Assembly: GCF_024436435.1 (NCBI RefSeq)
Contig: NZ_JAFMZP010000004.1
Span: forward strand, 62,001-126,000
Reading direction: 5' to 3'
DNA from: Desertivirga xinjiangensis
GTDB lineage: Bacteria > Bacteroidota > Bacteroidia > Sphingobacteriales > Sphingobacteriaceae
Length of the DNA stretch: 64,000 bases
Both the position numbers and the translations under genes were made by a program. This document shows positions 35,065 through 45,800 of this stretch, one piece after another. A model generated the notes under the pieces. It did not search any database and was not told the DNA's origin. It saw nothing but the letters and a program-made list of their open reading frames with translations. Numbering within the stretch: the stretch's first letter is position 1; every line of letters starts with the position of its first letter.

Positions 35065-38000
35065 AATGTTGAGAAATTTTTGAAAGATCTGAAAATGAAG
35101 CTTATAAATATCCGATATATCACCAGCTTAATATTATGCCTTCTATCCGCAGGTAAAACAATGGCACAGTCGGAAGAGACTACTGTTAGTGGCATTGTAG
35201 TCAATACTGCTGGTCAGCCGCTAGAAGGTGTAAGTGTACTGGTTCAGGAAAAGACACAGGGTATATTTACCGATAAGGAAGGACGATTCAATGTAACTAC
35301 TACCGGAAACGACAGGGTGATCCTGAAGAAAGCCGGTTATAATACCAGTTACCTTGCATCCTTTGAAATTAAACCTGAGAACCCTCTGGTACTTAAAGAA
35401 AGCCTGGTTGGTGCCGGCGATGATGATAATGTGTATATCCCCTTTGGGATACGAAAAAATAGGGAAGTTACGGCTACCATAAGTACGGTTACAGAGAACG
35501 ATCTTCCCCAGTTGCCATTGTCTACCCTCAACAATGCCCTTACCGGTCGTCTTCCCGGCTTACATATCCAGCAAACCGGTAACCGCCCTGGAACGGATGA
35601 TGCCAGTTTCCTGATCAGAGGACGCTCCTCTTATAATAGTTCTCAGGCTCCCCTGGTACTGGTAGACGGGGTAGCACGCGATTTTATGGATATGGACCTG
35701 AATGAGATTGAGAGCATCAGTGTGCTTAAAGACGCCGGATCTCTTTCCTGGTATGGTATGAACGGAGCAAACGGGGTGGTCTACGTGACTACCAAACGCG
35801 GCAGCGCCAGTTCAACCAAGGTAACTTTTGACGCTCAGGGTGGGGTACAGGTTCCGGTAACGCTGGCTAATCCCTTAAATTCTTATGCTTATGCCTTTTT
35901 GTTCAACGAGGCCAGGCAGAACGACGGACAAGCCCCTTTGTACAATCAGGAAAGCTTGGTGGGTTATTACAATGGTACCGATCGTTACGCTTATCCGGAC
36001 AATAACTTTCCTGAACAGTTTTTAAAGAAAGCTTCGCCGGTACAGCGTTATGTAGCGAGTATCAGTGGTGGAAATGCCTTTGCACGCTATTTTACCCTTC
36101 TTAGTTTTTATGACCAGGACGGTTTGTATAAAGGAGGCAATAATGAGAACTATAATTCGAACACCAATTTCCGCCGTTACAACTTCCGGACCAACCTGGA
36201 TCTGCATGTCAACAAGACGCTGGATGTTTCACTCGATGTGGGTGGGCGGGTAAATAACCTCAGGTATCCCCGGGATGGAAATACAAATTTTCTGAACGCA
36301 GTACTCTCAACTCCTTCTAATGCCTTTTCTGTAATGAATGAAGACGGTTCTTACGGGGGAAGCAATTACTTCAGAAACAATCCTTTAGCTATGCTGGAGG
36401 CACGCGGAAATATTACAGACGTATACCGTACTCTGCTGGCTACTGTCAATGTGAGGCAAAAGCTTGATGCCTTAACAAAAGGCCTCTCGTTAAACCTATT
36501 CTATACTTATGATATGACCGGACTCTATACTTCGGGTTTTAACCAGAATTATGAGATCTATGAGCGGCAGGCAGCAGGTGTATTTAAACGTTATGGCAAT
36601 CAGGCTCCTGTAAACTATGCTGCCAGTTCATTCAGCGGAAATGTGCGCAACAATGAGTTCTGGGGCGGTGTGGATTACGACAGGGAGCTGGGAAAACATG
36701 GCTTTAAATTTTCCAGCAGGTTCCAGAGAGCTGTTTCTGCATCGTCCTCAAGGCTGGATGATCACCGGGAAAGTATAGCGAACAGGCTTTCCTATAATTT
36801 TAATCAGCGCTATTTTGCAGATGTTATTGCCACTTATGCAGGTTCGCAAAACTTTATAAAAGACAAAAGATATGGCTGGTTCCCTGCGGTTTCTGCTGGA
36901 TGGATCGTGTCTGAAGAACGTTTGCTTAAACCACTGAAGTTCCTCGATTATCTTAAACTCAGAGGATCGTATGGCTTAGTTGGGAATGACGGGATCAATG
37001 CCTCCAGACGCTTTGCTTTCAGTAACTATTTCACCCGTGGCGGCACTCAGTATTTCTTTGGCACGGGATACAGCAATGTGCCCAATACCTCAGAGCTAGA
37101 TCTGGCTAATCCTGATCTTACCTGGGAGAAAGCAAGAAAAGCTAGTGCTGGTTTTGATGCCCGCTTTTTCAAACAATCCTTTTCGCTTACTGCGGATTAT
37201 TTCCATGAACGGAGAACTGATCTGTTAACTGCAGATCTTTCTCCCGCTATTATTGGCCAGACATTGGTTCAGATCAATGCCGGTGAAGCCGAGTACCAGG
37301 GTGTTGAAGGCTCTTTGAGCTATAATAAAACCCTTAATAAGGTGTCTTTCGGCCTGCATGCTAACTATACCTATGTAAAAAGCAAGATCCTGTCTTTAAA
37401 TGAGGAAGCAGGTCTGCCTGATTACCAGCGCCAGATCGGGTTTCCGATAGGTGGTGTAGAGACCAGCAGCGGCGTAGTGAGGAGATTCCTGATCTCAGAG
37501 GGACTGTTCCAAAATGAAGAAGAAATTGCTGCAGCGCCTGTACAACGTTTCTCAGGAAACGTCAGGCCGGGAGATATTCGCTATAAAGATGTGAACAACG
37601 ATGGCCTGATCGATAATCTTGATTTTATATCGACCGATTACTCGGATATCCCCTCTTCCTATTTTGGTTTTGGAGGTTCCGCCAGGTATGCCGGTTTCGA
37701 TATGTCTTTCCTGTTCCAGGGTGTAACCGGTCGTACTATTCAGATCAGCTCCCTGGTTAATGCCGGTACATCTTCAAGTGGTTATATCAACCAGTTCAGC
37801 GCTTATCGCTGGACTCCTGCAACTGCTGAAGCTGCGCAATATCCGCGATTGACCATCAACGACCGTGCTAATAATATCGTTAACTCTGACTATTGGCTCC
37901 GCTCTGGCGATTTCCTGAAATTGAAGCATGTAGAGCTGGGCTATACTCTGCCTGCCGGAGCTATCAAAAGACTGAAGCTGGCTACCTGTCGCTTTTATGT

Positions 38001-38133
38001 CAGCGGATTCAACCTATTGACTTTCGACAAACTTAAAGATCTTCCGATCGATCCGGAGATGCCTGATGCAGGTTTTAACTCATCTTATCCTTATCTGGCA
38101 ACGTTCGCCTTAGGCATGAACCTTAAATTTTAA
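35065..38133 (+). CDS. SusC/RagA TonB-linked outer membrane protein, second copy (no STN)
   Basis: About 1022 residues from ATG 35065; an in-frame ATG at 35095 gives a cleaner signal peptide (MKLINIRYITSLILCLLSAG) and may be the true start. Carboxypeptidase-like domain (about 30-110, SGIVVNTAGQPLEGVSVLVQ), plug (about 130-245, LSTLNNALTGRLPGLHIQQT, LKDAGSLSWYGMNGANGVVY) and a barrel ending SSYPYLATFALGMNLKF. There is no STN domain, so this copy cannot signal to FecR; it differs clearly from the first SusC. It may import another fragment of the same polysaccharide. Confidence 0.93.
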   Translation, partial: NVEKFLKDLKMKLINIRYITSLILCLLSAGKTMAQSEETTVSGIVVNTAGQPLEGVSVLVQEKTQGIFTDKEGRFNVTTTGNDRVILKKAGYNTSYLASFEIKPENPLVLKESLVGAGDDDNVYIPFGIRKNREVTATISTVTENDLPQLPLSTLNNALTGRLPGLHIQQTGNRPGTDDASFLIRGRSSYNSSQAPLVLVDGVARDFMDMDLNEIESISVLKDAGSLSWYGMNGANGVVYVTTKRGSASSTKVTFDAQGGVQVPVTLANPLNSYAYAFLFNEARQNDGQAPLYNQESLVGYYNGTDRYAYPDNNFPEQFLKKASPVQRYVASISGGNAFARYFTLLSFYDQDGLYKGGNNENYNSNTNFRRYNFRTNLDLHVNKTLDVSLDVGGRVNNLRYPRDGNTNFLNAVLSTPSNAFSVMNEDGSYGGSNYFRNNPLAMLEARGNITDVYRTLLATVNVRQKLDALTKGLSLNLFYTYDMTGLYTSGFNQNYEIYERQAAGVFKRYGNQAPVNYAASSFSGNVRNNEFWGGVDYDRELGKHGFKFSSRFQRAVSASSSRLDDHRESIANRLSYNFNQRYFADVIATYAGSQNFIKDKRYGWFPAVSAGWIVSEERLLKPLKFLDYLKLRGSYGLVGNDGINASRRFAFSNYFTRGGTQYFFGTGYSNVPNTSELDLANPDLTWEKARKASAGFDARFFKQSFSLTADYFHERRTDLLTADLSPAIIGQTLVQINAGEAEYQGVEGSLSYNKTLNKVSFGLHANYTYVKSKILSLNEEAGLPDYQRQIGFPIGGVETSSGVVRRFLISEGLFQNEEEIAAAPVQRFSGNVRPGDIRYKDVNNDGLIDNLDFISTDYSDIPSSYFGFGGSARYAGFDMSFLFQGVTGRTIQISSLVNAGTSSSGYINQFSAYRWTPATAEAAQYPRLTINDRANNIVNSDYWLRSGDFLKLKHVELGYTLPAGAIKRLKLATCRFYVSGFNLLTFDKLKDLPIDPEMPDAGFNSSYPYLATFALGMNLKF

Positions 38134-38150
38134 AAGAGGAAATAAAGGTT

Positions 38151-39893
38151 ATGAAATTAAATATTAGAATACTACCCATATTATTATCATCAGTAATCAT
38201 ACTGACCACATCAGCCTGTAACGATGATTTCCTCCAGGACGGCTCTGTTACCGACGGGCCGATTAGAGAAGATGAGGTATGGGCCAATGATGCTTATGCC
38301 AGAGGCGTATTAAACAATGCTTATTTCTCTATTCCTGAAGGATTTGATATCGATGGGAACGGTGGAATGCTGGCTTCCGCTACTGATGAAGCAGTGAATT
38401 CTGGCGTTAACGCCACCATGAGCATTTTCAATAATGGAACCTGGAGCCCTTTGCGCACAGTTGATGATCAGTATGCAAATCTCTATGAGGGTTTGCGGAA
38501 GGTGAACATGTTCCTTGGGAATCTTGACGGGAGTGAAATTATTCCAACCGATGGATTGAGTATTGCCGAAGATAAGAGCCGTTTAAAGGGACAGGCATTT
38601 TTTCTTAGAGCTATGTTGCATTTTGAACTCGTTAAGAGATATGGTGCTGTAACGCTGGCTACACGTGTATTCAGCAGGGATGAAAATCTTAACCTTCCGA
38701 AAAATTCTTACCAGGAATGTGTGAAGCAGATCGTTGCAGACTGTGACAGTGCGCTTAAACAAAATTTACCTGTATGGACACGTCAGGAATATAGTCCGAT
38801 CGACGCTTCGACGAGGTTCGCCTGGAGAAGCGGAGATAAAGGCAGAGCTACAAAAGCTGCCGCAATGGCTCTGAAATCAAGAATGTTATTGTATGCAGCC
38901 AGTCCTTTGTTCAGTACTGCTTCTCAGGTTACCTGGCAGGAAGCTGCCGACGCCGCAAAAGCGGTTATTGACCTAAACGCCCATAGTTTATTCAATAATT
39001 ATACGAATATTTTTAATTACGGCGCAGCTCAATACAATGCTGAAGTCATTTTCGCTACCAGGGCGCTAAACAGGAACGATATCGAACAGGATAACGCTCC
39101 TATTGGTTACGACGGGGCACGGGGACGTACTAACCCAACTCAGGAACTGGTTAATGCTTTTGAAACTACGAATGGGAAATCAGTTAACGATCCGACGAAC
39201 ACGTTATATAATCCTGACGATCCGTATAAAAACCGGGACCCCCGTTTCTCTTTCGCCATTAACCATAACGAAAGGCAATATAAAGGCAGACCTGTGCAAA
39301 CGTACGTTGGCGGGTTAGACGGGCTGAACAAAAGTATCGATGCCACCAAAACCGGTTATTACATGCGTAAGTTCCTGAGTGAAGCGCCTACATGGAATGA
39401 GAATTCGAATACGTTTGCGAGGCGTCCATGGGTGGTCTTTAGATATGCGGAGATGCTTCTAAACTATGCAGAGGCGTTAAATGAAGCGCAGGGGGAAGCA
39501 GCTGCGACTGAAGTGTTGAGTTTTGTCAATCTGGTAAGGAACCGGAATGGAGTAAACATGCCTCCGCTGCAAACTACCGATCCTGCAGGCAACGGTTATG
39601 TACCGCTAAATAAAGACGCCATTCGCGAGCGGATCCATAACGAAAGGCGCGTGGAACTATGTTTTGAAGGACACCGTTTTTATGACGTTCGCCGATGGAA
39701 ACAAGGTGAGCTTTATCTTAACAAACCGGTGAGTGGAATGCGTATCACGTTCGATGAAAACGCTAACCGGGTGTACACCCCTTTTATTGTGGAAAACAGG
39801 GTTTTCCAGGAAAAGAATTACCTCTACCCTTTTTCGCAGAATACCGTTAACCGTCAACCAGCACTAATACAAAACCCAGGATATACTAATTGA
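38151..39893 (+). CDS. RagB/SusD family surface lipoprotein, second copy
   Basis: A 580-residue SusD-type lipoprotein 17 bases after the second susC. The signal ends LTTSAC and is followed by NDDFLQDG. TPR-like helices appear in FFLRAMLHFELVKRYGAVTL and FRYAEMLLNYAEALNEAQ; the C-terminal motif is IHNERRVELCFEGHRFYDVR, ending NYLYPFSQNTV. It is clearly diverged from the first SusD, so the pair brings different binding specificity. Its TGA stop overlaps the region just before the GH2 start. Confidence 0.94.
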   Translation: MKLNIRILPILLSSVIILTTSACNDDFLQDGSVTDGPIREDEVWANDAYARGVLNNAYFSIPEGFDIDGNGGMLASATDEAVNSGVNATMSIFNNGTWSPLRTVDDQYANLYEGLRKVNMFLGNLDGSEIIPTDGLSIAEDKSRLKGQAFFLRAMLHFELVKRYGAVTLATRVFSRDENLNLPKNSYQECVKQIVADCDSALKQNLPVWTRQEYSPIDASTRFAWRSGDKGRATKAAAMALKSRMLLYAASPLFSTASQVTWQEAADAAKAVIDLNAHSLFNNYTNIFNYGAAQYNAEVIFATRALNRNDIEQDNAPIGYDGARGRTNPTQELVNAFETTNGKSVNDPTNTLYNPDDPYKNRDPRFSFAINHNERQYKGRPVQTYVGGLDGLNKSIDATKTGYYMRKFLSEAPTWNENSNTFARRPWVVFRYAEMLLNYAEALNEAQGEAAATEVLSFVNLVRNRNGVNMPPLQTTDPAGNGYVPLNKDAIRERIHNERRVELCFEGHRFYDVRRWKQGELYLNKPVSGMRITFDENANRVYTPFIVENRVFQEKNYLYPFSQNTVNRQPALIQNPGYTN

Positions 39894-39895
39894 TA

Positions 39896-41719
39896 ATGAA
39901 TAAGCTTAGATACATATACATTGTAATTTTATTAATAACAGGTACGGCTGCATTTGCTCAGCAAAGCCTTATCCAGAATATTTATTCAAGGAAACACATC
40001 AGTCTGAACGGTCGGTGGAATTATATCATTGACCCATACGAAATGGGGTACTATGATTACCGTCATGAACCGTTCGATCAGAGCAAATCAGGCAAGGGTG
40101 GCTTCTATGATGACCGTAAACAAATCGACAAGTCAGAGCTGATTGAGTATAATTTTGATCTTGCCCCTACAATAAATGTTCCCGGCGACTGGAATTCACA
40201 AGCCGAGAAGCTTGAATTATATGAAGGCACGATCTGGTTACGCCAAAAGTTCCTCGCTAACCCTGCAAACGATAAAAAGTATGTTCTGTACTTCGGTGCC
40301 GTGAATTATGAGGCACACGTTTACCTGAACGGGAAGAAATTAGGAGTACATAAAGGAGGGTTTACGCCATTTCAGTTTGATGTAACAGGTAAATTGAAAA
40401 AGGGCGAGAACTTCGTTGTGGTAAAAGCGGACAATACCCGTAAGCAGGATGAAATTCCGACGGTAAATACCGATTGGTGGAACTACGGAGGTATCACACG
40501 CGACGTCCTTCTTGCCGAACTTCCGAAATCTCACATCTCCGACTATAAGATCCAGTTAGCGAAAGGAAATGCCGGTAAGATTGAGGGATTCGTAAAACTT
40601 GAAGGGGCTGCTGCTAACGAGGAAGTGACTATATCCATCCCTGAAGCAGGAGTAAAAGCCACAATCAAAGGCGACGGACAGGGCAGAGCACAGGTGAATA
40701 TTCCTGTAAGAAAGCTCAAATTATGGTCCCCTGAAAGTCCAAAATTGTACCATGTTGAGATCTCTTCAGGAAACGACAAAGTTTCAGACAAGATCGGGTT
40801 CCGCACAATCGAAACCAGGGGCCAGGATATCCTTCTAAATGGTAAAGCGGTATTTCTCCGCGGTATCTCCTTACATGATGAAAACCCTTTAATCCCGGGC
40901 AGACTCCGTTCCTCAGCAGATATGAGAATGATGCTGAACCAGGCAAAGGAGCTGAATTGCAATTATGTACGGTTGGCACATTATCCGCACAGTGAGGAAA
41001 TGGTAAGACTGGCCGACGAAATGGGCCTCCTGGTTTGGGCGGAAGTGCCTGTATACTGGACCATTTCCTGGGAAAATGCCGCTACCTATCAAAATGCCGA
41101 AAAACAGCTAACTGATTTAATAGAAAGAGATAAAAACCGGTCAAGTGTAATTATCTGGTCGATTGGAAACGAGACACCGCTAAGCGAACCCCGCTTTAAG
41201 TTTATGAGTAGCCTTGCAGCCAAAACCAGGGAGCTGGATAATACCCGTTTGGTATCGGCAGCACTTGAAGTACACCGCAAAGGCTTTGACGTGATCGTCG
41301 ACGATCCGCTGGGAGATAAGCTTGACCTGGTAAGTTTCAACCAGTATGGCGGATGGTATTGGGCCTTGCCAAAAGACTTGTCTAAGTACAAATTCCAGAT
41401 CAAATACAATAAGCCGGTGGTGATTACTGAAGTAGGAGGCAGTGCTCTTGCGGGTTTCCATGGGGATGAAGATACCCGCTGGACAGAAGAGTTCCAGGAA
41501 TCTTTATACAAAAACCAGATTCCGTTTATGAGTACGATGAGTGGCTTGCGAGGAATGACCCCATGGATCCTGACAGATTTTAAATCACCAAGAAGACAGC
41601 ATCCTTATTTCCAGGATTTCTGGAACCGCAAGGGCCTGATATCAGAGACAGGCAAAAAGAAAAAGGCATTTTTTGTCTTAAAGGATTTTTACGAAAAAAC
41701 CGAACAGAAGTATAAATAA
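39896..41719 (+). CDS. GH2 glycoside hydrolase, beta-glucuronidase-like
   Basis: A 608-residue secreted GH2 enzyme (ATG 39896, signal ending TAAFAQ). Order: sugar-binding domain (about 35-215, LNGRWNYIIDPYEMGYYDY), immunoglobulin-like domain (about 220-310), catalytic TIM barrel (about 315-600). The predicted acid/base is Glu426 in IGNETPLSEP and the nucleophile Glu512 in VVITEVGGSALAGFHGD; the latter surroundings resemble beta-glucuronidases more than beta-galactosidases. In a xylan locus it could act on side sugars, but GH2 specificity is broad. It is translationally close to the second SusD. Confidence 0.88.
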   Translation: MNKLRYIYIVILLITGTAAFAQQSLIQNIYSRKHISLNGRWNYIIDPYEMGYYDYRHEPFDQSKSGKGGFYDDRKQIDKSELIEYNFDLAPTINVPGDWNSQAEKLELYEGTIWLRQKFLANPANDKKYVLYFGAVNYEAHVYLNGKKLGVHKGGFTPFQFDVTGKLKKGENFVVVKADNTRKQDEIPTVNTDWWNYGGITRDVLLAELPKSHISDYKIQLAKGNAGKIEGFVKLEGAAANEEVTISIPEAGVKATIKGDGQGRAQVNIPVRKLKLWSPESPKLYHVEISSGNDKVSDKIGFRTIETRGQDILLNGKAVFLRGISLHDENPLIPGRLRSSADMRMMLNQAKELNCNYVRLAHYPHSEEMVRLADEMGLLVWAEVPVYWTISWENAATYQNAEKQLTDLIERDKNRSSVIIWSIGNETPLSEPRFKFMSSLAAKTRELDNTRLVSAALEVHRKGFDVIVDDPLGDKLDLVSFNQYGGWYWALPKDLSKYKFQIKYNKPVVITEVGGSALAGFHGDEDTRWTEEFQESLYKNQIPFMSTMSGLRGMTPWILTDFKSPRRQHPYFQDFWNRKGLISETGKKKKAFFVLKDFYEKTEQKYK

Positions 41720-41721
41720 CA

Positions 41722-42804
41722 ATGATTATGAAGAAGTATTGGTTATTGATTTGGGCAGTGGTAGTTGCCACTTCCGGTTGTCTGAAGGGTCAGGATGATC
41801 CTGTGTTTCCTTCCCCTGATCTTACAATTCCTCAGGACGAGAATGTTACCTTGCAGAGTGCATTACCTTTCCCTATCGGCGCTGCAGTAAACAATGGCCT
41901 GATAAGAAGCAGAGCTCCATACCGGGATGTGGTGATCAAGGAGTTTAACAGCCTTACCGCAGAAAATGCGATGAAGTTTTCACAGCTTCATCCGGCCGAG
42001 AATACGTATACCTGGACGGAGGCCGACTTCCTGGTAGAGTTTGCCCGCCAGAACAATAAACGCGTTCATGGACACACGCTTATCTGGTACAAAAATCCAC
42101 CATCATGGGTGATGAACTATCAGGGAGATGCCGCTGCCTGGGACCGGCTTCTTAAAAACCACATCCAAACGGTAATAAGCCACTTCAAAGGAAAAGTAGT
42201 TTCCTGGGATGTGGTGAACGAAGCAATCGCTGAGAATGGAACATTAAGAGATTGTATCTGGCTGCAGAAATTGGGTCCTGAATATATTTCTAAGAGCTTT
42301 ATTTACGCTCATGAAGCCGACCCGGATGCACTGCTGTTTTATAACGACTACGGACACGAATACGGCCCTACCAAAAGGAACGGAATCTTAAAATTGGTTA
42401 ACGATCTGAAGGCCCAGGGAGTGCCTATTCATGGAATTGGCTTGCAAATGCACACCCGTTATAACATGGCTGATAAAAATATTGCTGATGCTATCAACAC
42501 GGCCGCAGCTACAGGCTTGAAAGTTCATATTGCCGAGGTTGAAATCTCCATGAATCCTGATAATATTCAGGACTTGACCTACTCTGCCGGTCTGGCTGCG
42601 CAGCAAAAGGCGAAGTATGAGTTCCTGGTAAGAACTTTTAATGCTATTCCGAAGAATCAGCAATTTGGTATCACCACCTGGAATGTGGGCGATTCTGATA
42701 GCTGGATCAGAGGCGAATATAACCGCCCTGACTGGCCACTTCCTTTCGATGATAATTACAATCGAAAAGCTGCTTACCAGGGAATATTAGACGGAGTTAA
42801 ATAG
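41722..42804 (+). CDS. GH10 endo-1,4-beta-xylanase, lipoprotein
   Basis: A 360-residue GH10 enzyme that cuts the xylan backbone. The signal ends with a lipobox (ATSGC, about Cys16-17), so it is probably membrane-anchored. The catalytic acid/base is Glu167 in WDVVNEAIAEN and the nucleophile Glu272 in VHIAEVEISMN; FNSLTAENAMKFSQLHPAEN and HGHTLIWYKNPPSW are standard GH10 motifs. The start lies two bases after the GH2 stop, so the two are cotranscribed. A start six bases on (ATG 41728) is possible. Confidence 0.94.
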   Translation: MIMKKYWLLIWAVVVATSGCLKGQDDPVFPSPDLTIPQDENVTLQSALPFPIGAAVNNGLIRSRAPYRDVVIKEFNSLTAENAMKFSQLHPAENTYTWTEADFLVEFARQNNKRVHGHTLIWYKNPPSWVMNYQGDAAAWDRLLKNHIQTVISHFKGKVVSWDVVNEAIAENGTLRDCIWLQKLGPEYISKSFIYAHEADPDALLFYNDYGHEYGPTKRNGILKLVNDLKAQGVPIHGIGLQMHTRYNMADKNIADAINTAAATGLKVHIAEVEISMNPDNIQDLTYSAGLAAQQKAKYEFLVRTFNAIPKNQQFGITTWNVGDSDSWIRGEYNRPDWPLPFDDNYNRKAAYQGILDGVK

Positions 42805-42828
42805 GAACCATTTTTCTAATCAAGATAC

Positions 42829-45800
42829 ATGAAGATGAAGAAGTTAGGGCTTGCTATGCTTTTAATGGCAGGCCCGGTTGGCGCCAGCCTTGCCCAAAGT
42901 GTAGTGATCAATAAAATATATAATGCTACTTCTGTTTTCGACGGAGAATCGGACGCGGTGGAATTATTGGTTATACAGGACCATTTAGACATGCGCGGTC
43001 TTATTGTAAAAGATTTGTCGCTGCCAGATGCCAATAAAGATGCAGGAGGGAAATATAAGTTTAATAACATAGATCTCTGGAAGGACCTGCGAAAGGGGAC
43101 CACGATCGTATTAAGGCGTTTAAAATCTCAGGATGCAGCGTATACCGAAGATACAGATGCATCTGATTTTAAACTGGATGTTTTACTTACAAGCTCCACT
43201 GCAAACAGCCCGTATCTTACCCCTATACAGGCAAATGTAGGAGGGCAGCATCTCAATATAACCAATAACGATATCGTCGTAATTAAAACGGATGACGGAT
43301 CAGCAAATGGAACGGGAGTTGGCGGTACCATACACGCCTTTGCTACGGGCAACAGTAATACCTCAACTTTTTATACAGATCTTCAGTCAGCCGGGGTGCC
43401 CATCCTGTATTCTTCGGCGACAACGGGCACTGGTTCTTTCCAGTACCCAACAAATCCGGATAAAGCTTTATCTGACTATAACGGAGCAAAAGCGGCTGTA
43501 TCCACAGGATCCGACCGTGGCTGGGGCGTAGGATTTGGAGAGAACAATATCGCATATCTTGCTTCTTTAAGAACAGCATTTGTCATTAACACCCCATCTT
43601 CACTTTCAGGGATTTTCGAGGCTGGCAATAGTCTAAAGCTGAGCTGGAACGACAACTCCGATAATGAAACAGGTTTCGAAATTGAAAAATCAGCAGATGG
43701 TACTAATTTTACTACCCTGACGACTGTAGGGGCCGGAGTAAGTTCCTATACGGAGAACAATGTGCCGCCATCGCAATATGCCTTTTACAGGGTAAGAGCT
43801 ATTAATCCTTCAGGAAACTCAGGTTATAGCAATGTGTTTAATTCGTCGACACTGGCCACAGCTTCTGTAGTGGTTAATAAAATATATAATGGTACATCTA
43901 CCTCAGATGGTTTGTCGGATGCGATTGAATTATTGGTGATCCAGGATAATTATGATTTAAGAAATCTAATCGTCAAAGATGCAGAAGATAACATAACCCG
44001 GGATGCAGGGGGCAAATATAAATTTAATAATACCCCTTTCTGGTCATCCATGCGCTCTGGAACGACGATTGTCTTAAGACGGACAGCATCTGCTGATCCG
44101 AACTATGTTGAAGACCTGGATGCCTCCGATTCTAAACTGGATCTGATCATGGATAATCCCGCTTATTTCACAGCGGTACATGTCAGCGGGCACCGGTTCA
44201 ATATCACCAATACTGATATGGTGTTAATTAAGTCGGGCAGTCAGAATGGTTTTGACGATGTTATTCATGTGTTTGCAACAAATAACGGTGGAGCGGCTAC
44301 ATCCTTGTTTCATTCAGTAAAAGCACCAGCATTGGTATCTCCGGCTATTACAAATACCGGCTCTTTTCAATATCCTTCAAATCCTGAAAAGTCAGCCAGC
44401 GACTATAATGGTGTTAAAGCTACTGATTCTAATAATGCCAACCCTGGTTGGGGAATCGGTTTTGGACAAAATAACATTGATTATATCGCCTCACTTAGAA
44501 GTATGGCTCAGTTTCCAGCACCTTCGGCATTAACCGCCAATGTGCTTACTGCAAATGAAGTGGAGCTGACCTGGCAGGATAACTCAGCCAATGAAGAAGG
44601 CTTCCAGATTGAAAGATCTACTGACGGTACCAATTTTTCATTGTTAACCACTACGCTACAGGATATAGAAACTTTTACAGACCATACCGCAGTGGCTTCT
44701 ACTGTCTATTATTACCGGGTTCGTGGTATGGAGGGAGCAACGCATTCGCCGTACTCAAATATAGCTACGGTAACAGCAGGTGCCGGTATCATTAGCGCGC
44801 TGAATTTCACAGCAGAAGACCTCTATGAGAATCAGCCTGAAAACACCCTGGCTGGCACTCTTTCTGTCGTTTCTCCAGATGCATCTGTAACTTTAACCTA
44901 TACACTAACAGAAGGTATTGGAGCAGAAGATAATGCCAGTTTTATTATTTCTGGCAACCAGCTCAAAACAAAAGCGGAGTTTAACTATGAAAATAAACAG
45001 ACTTACAACATCAGGGTAAAGGCGACATCACAAACCAATTTCTCTGTTGAAAATACCTTTGTAGTTTCTGTTCTTGATGTCAACGAAAAACCTGTGATCA
45101 TGGCGGTAGGCGCTCAAAACACCTGTGTAGGAACTGAAGAGAAAGTTATCTTATTGAGCGGTATCTCGCCTGGCCCGGAATCTGCCCAGTCCTTGACTGC
45201 AACTATCTCTTCAGATAAGCCATGGTTTGATGCACTTGGGGTTAATTTACTGTCAGACGGCAAAGCCGAAATAAAATACAGGTTAAAAGCGGGAATAAAG
45301 GGAGAGACCAGTATTTCGCTGATTCTGCAGGATAATGGAGGGAAAGCTAATGGCGGTACCGACACTCATACCGAAACCTTCAAACTTTCCATTCATGAGT
45401 TTCCTGTTGCCTCCATTACATCCGACAGAGGAGAATCGATCGACAGGGGGATCACTGCCCGCCTTTCAGCCAGTGGTGGAGAAAGCTATCAGTGGGAAAC
45501 AGATGCAGGTATAATCGGGAATACGAATACTGCTGACTTGCTGGTAAGGCCGTCAGAAACCACTACATACAAGGTAACAGTCACGAACAGCGGAGGCTGC
45601 AGCAGCACCCAGGAGTTCACTATTAAGGTGAACACTAATTATGATCTTATCGTGGCTTCAAATCTTCTTTCTCCGAATGGAGACGGCCTGAATGATCATT
45701 GGAAGGTTCAGAACCTGGATCTATACCCAAATAATGAAGTAAAGGTCTTCGATAAAACAGGGAGGCTCATCTTCCATAAGAAGGGCTATAACAATGACTG

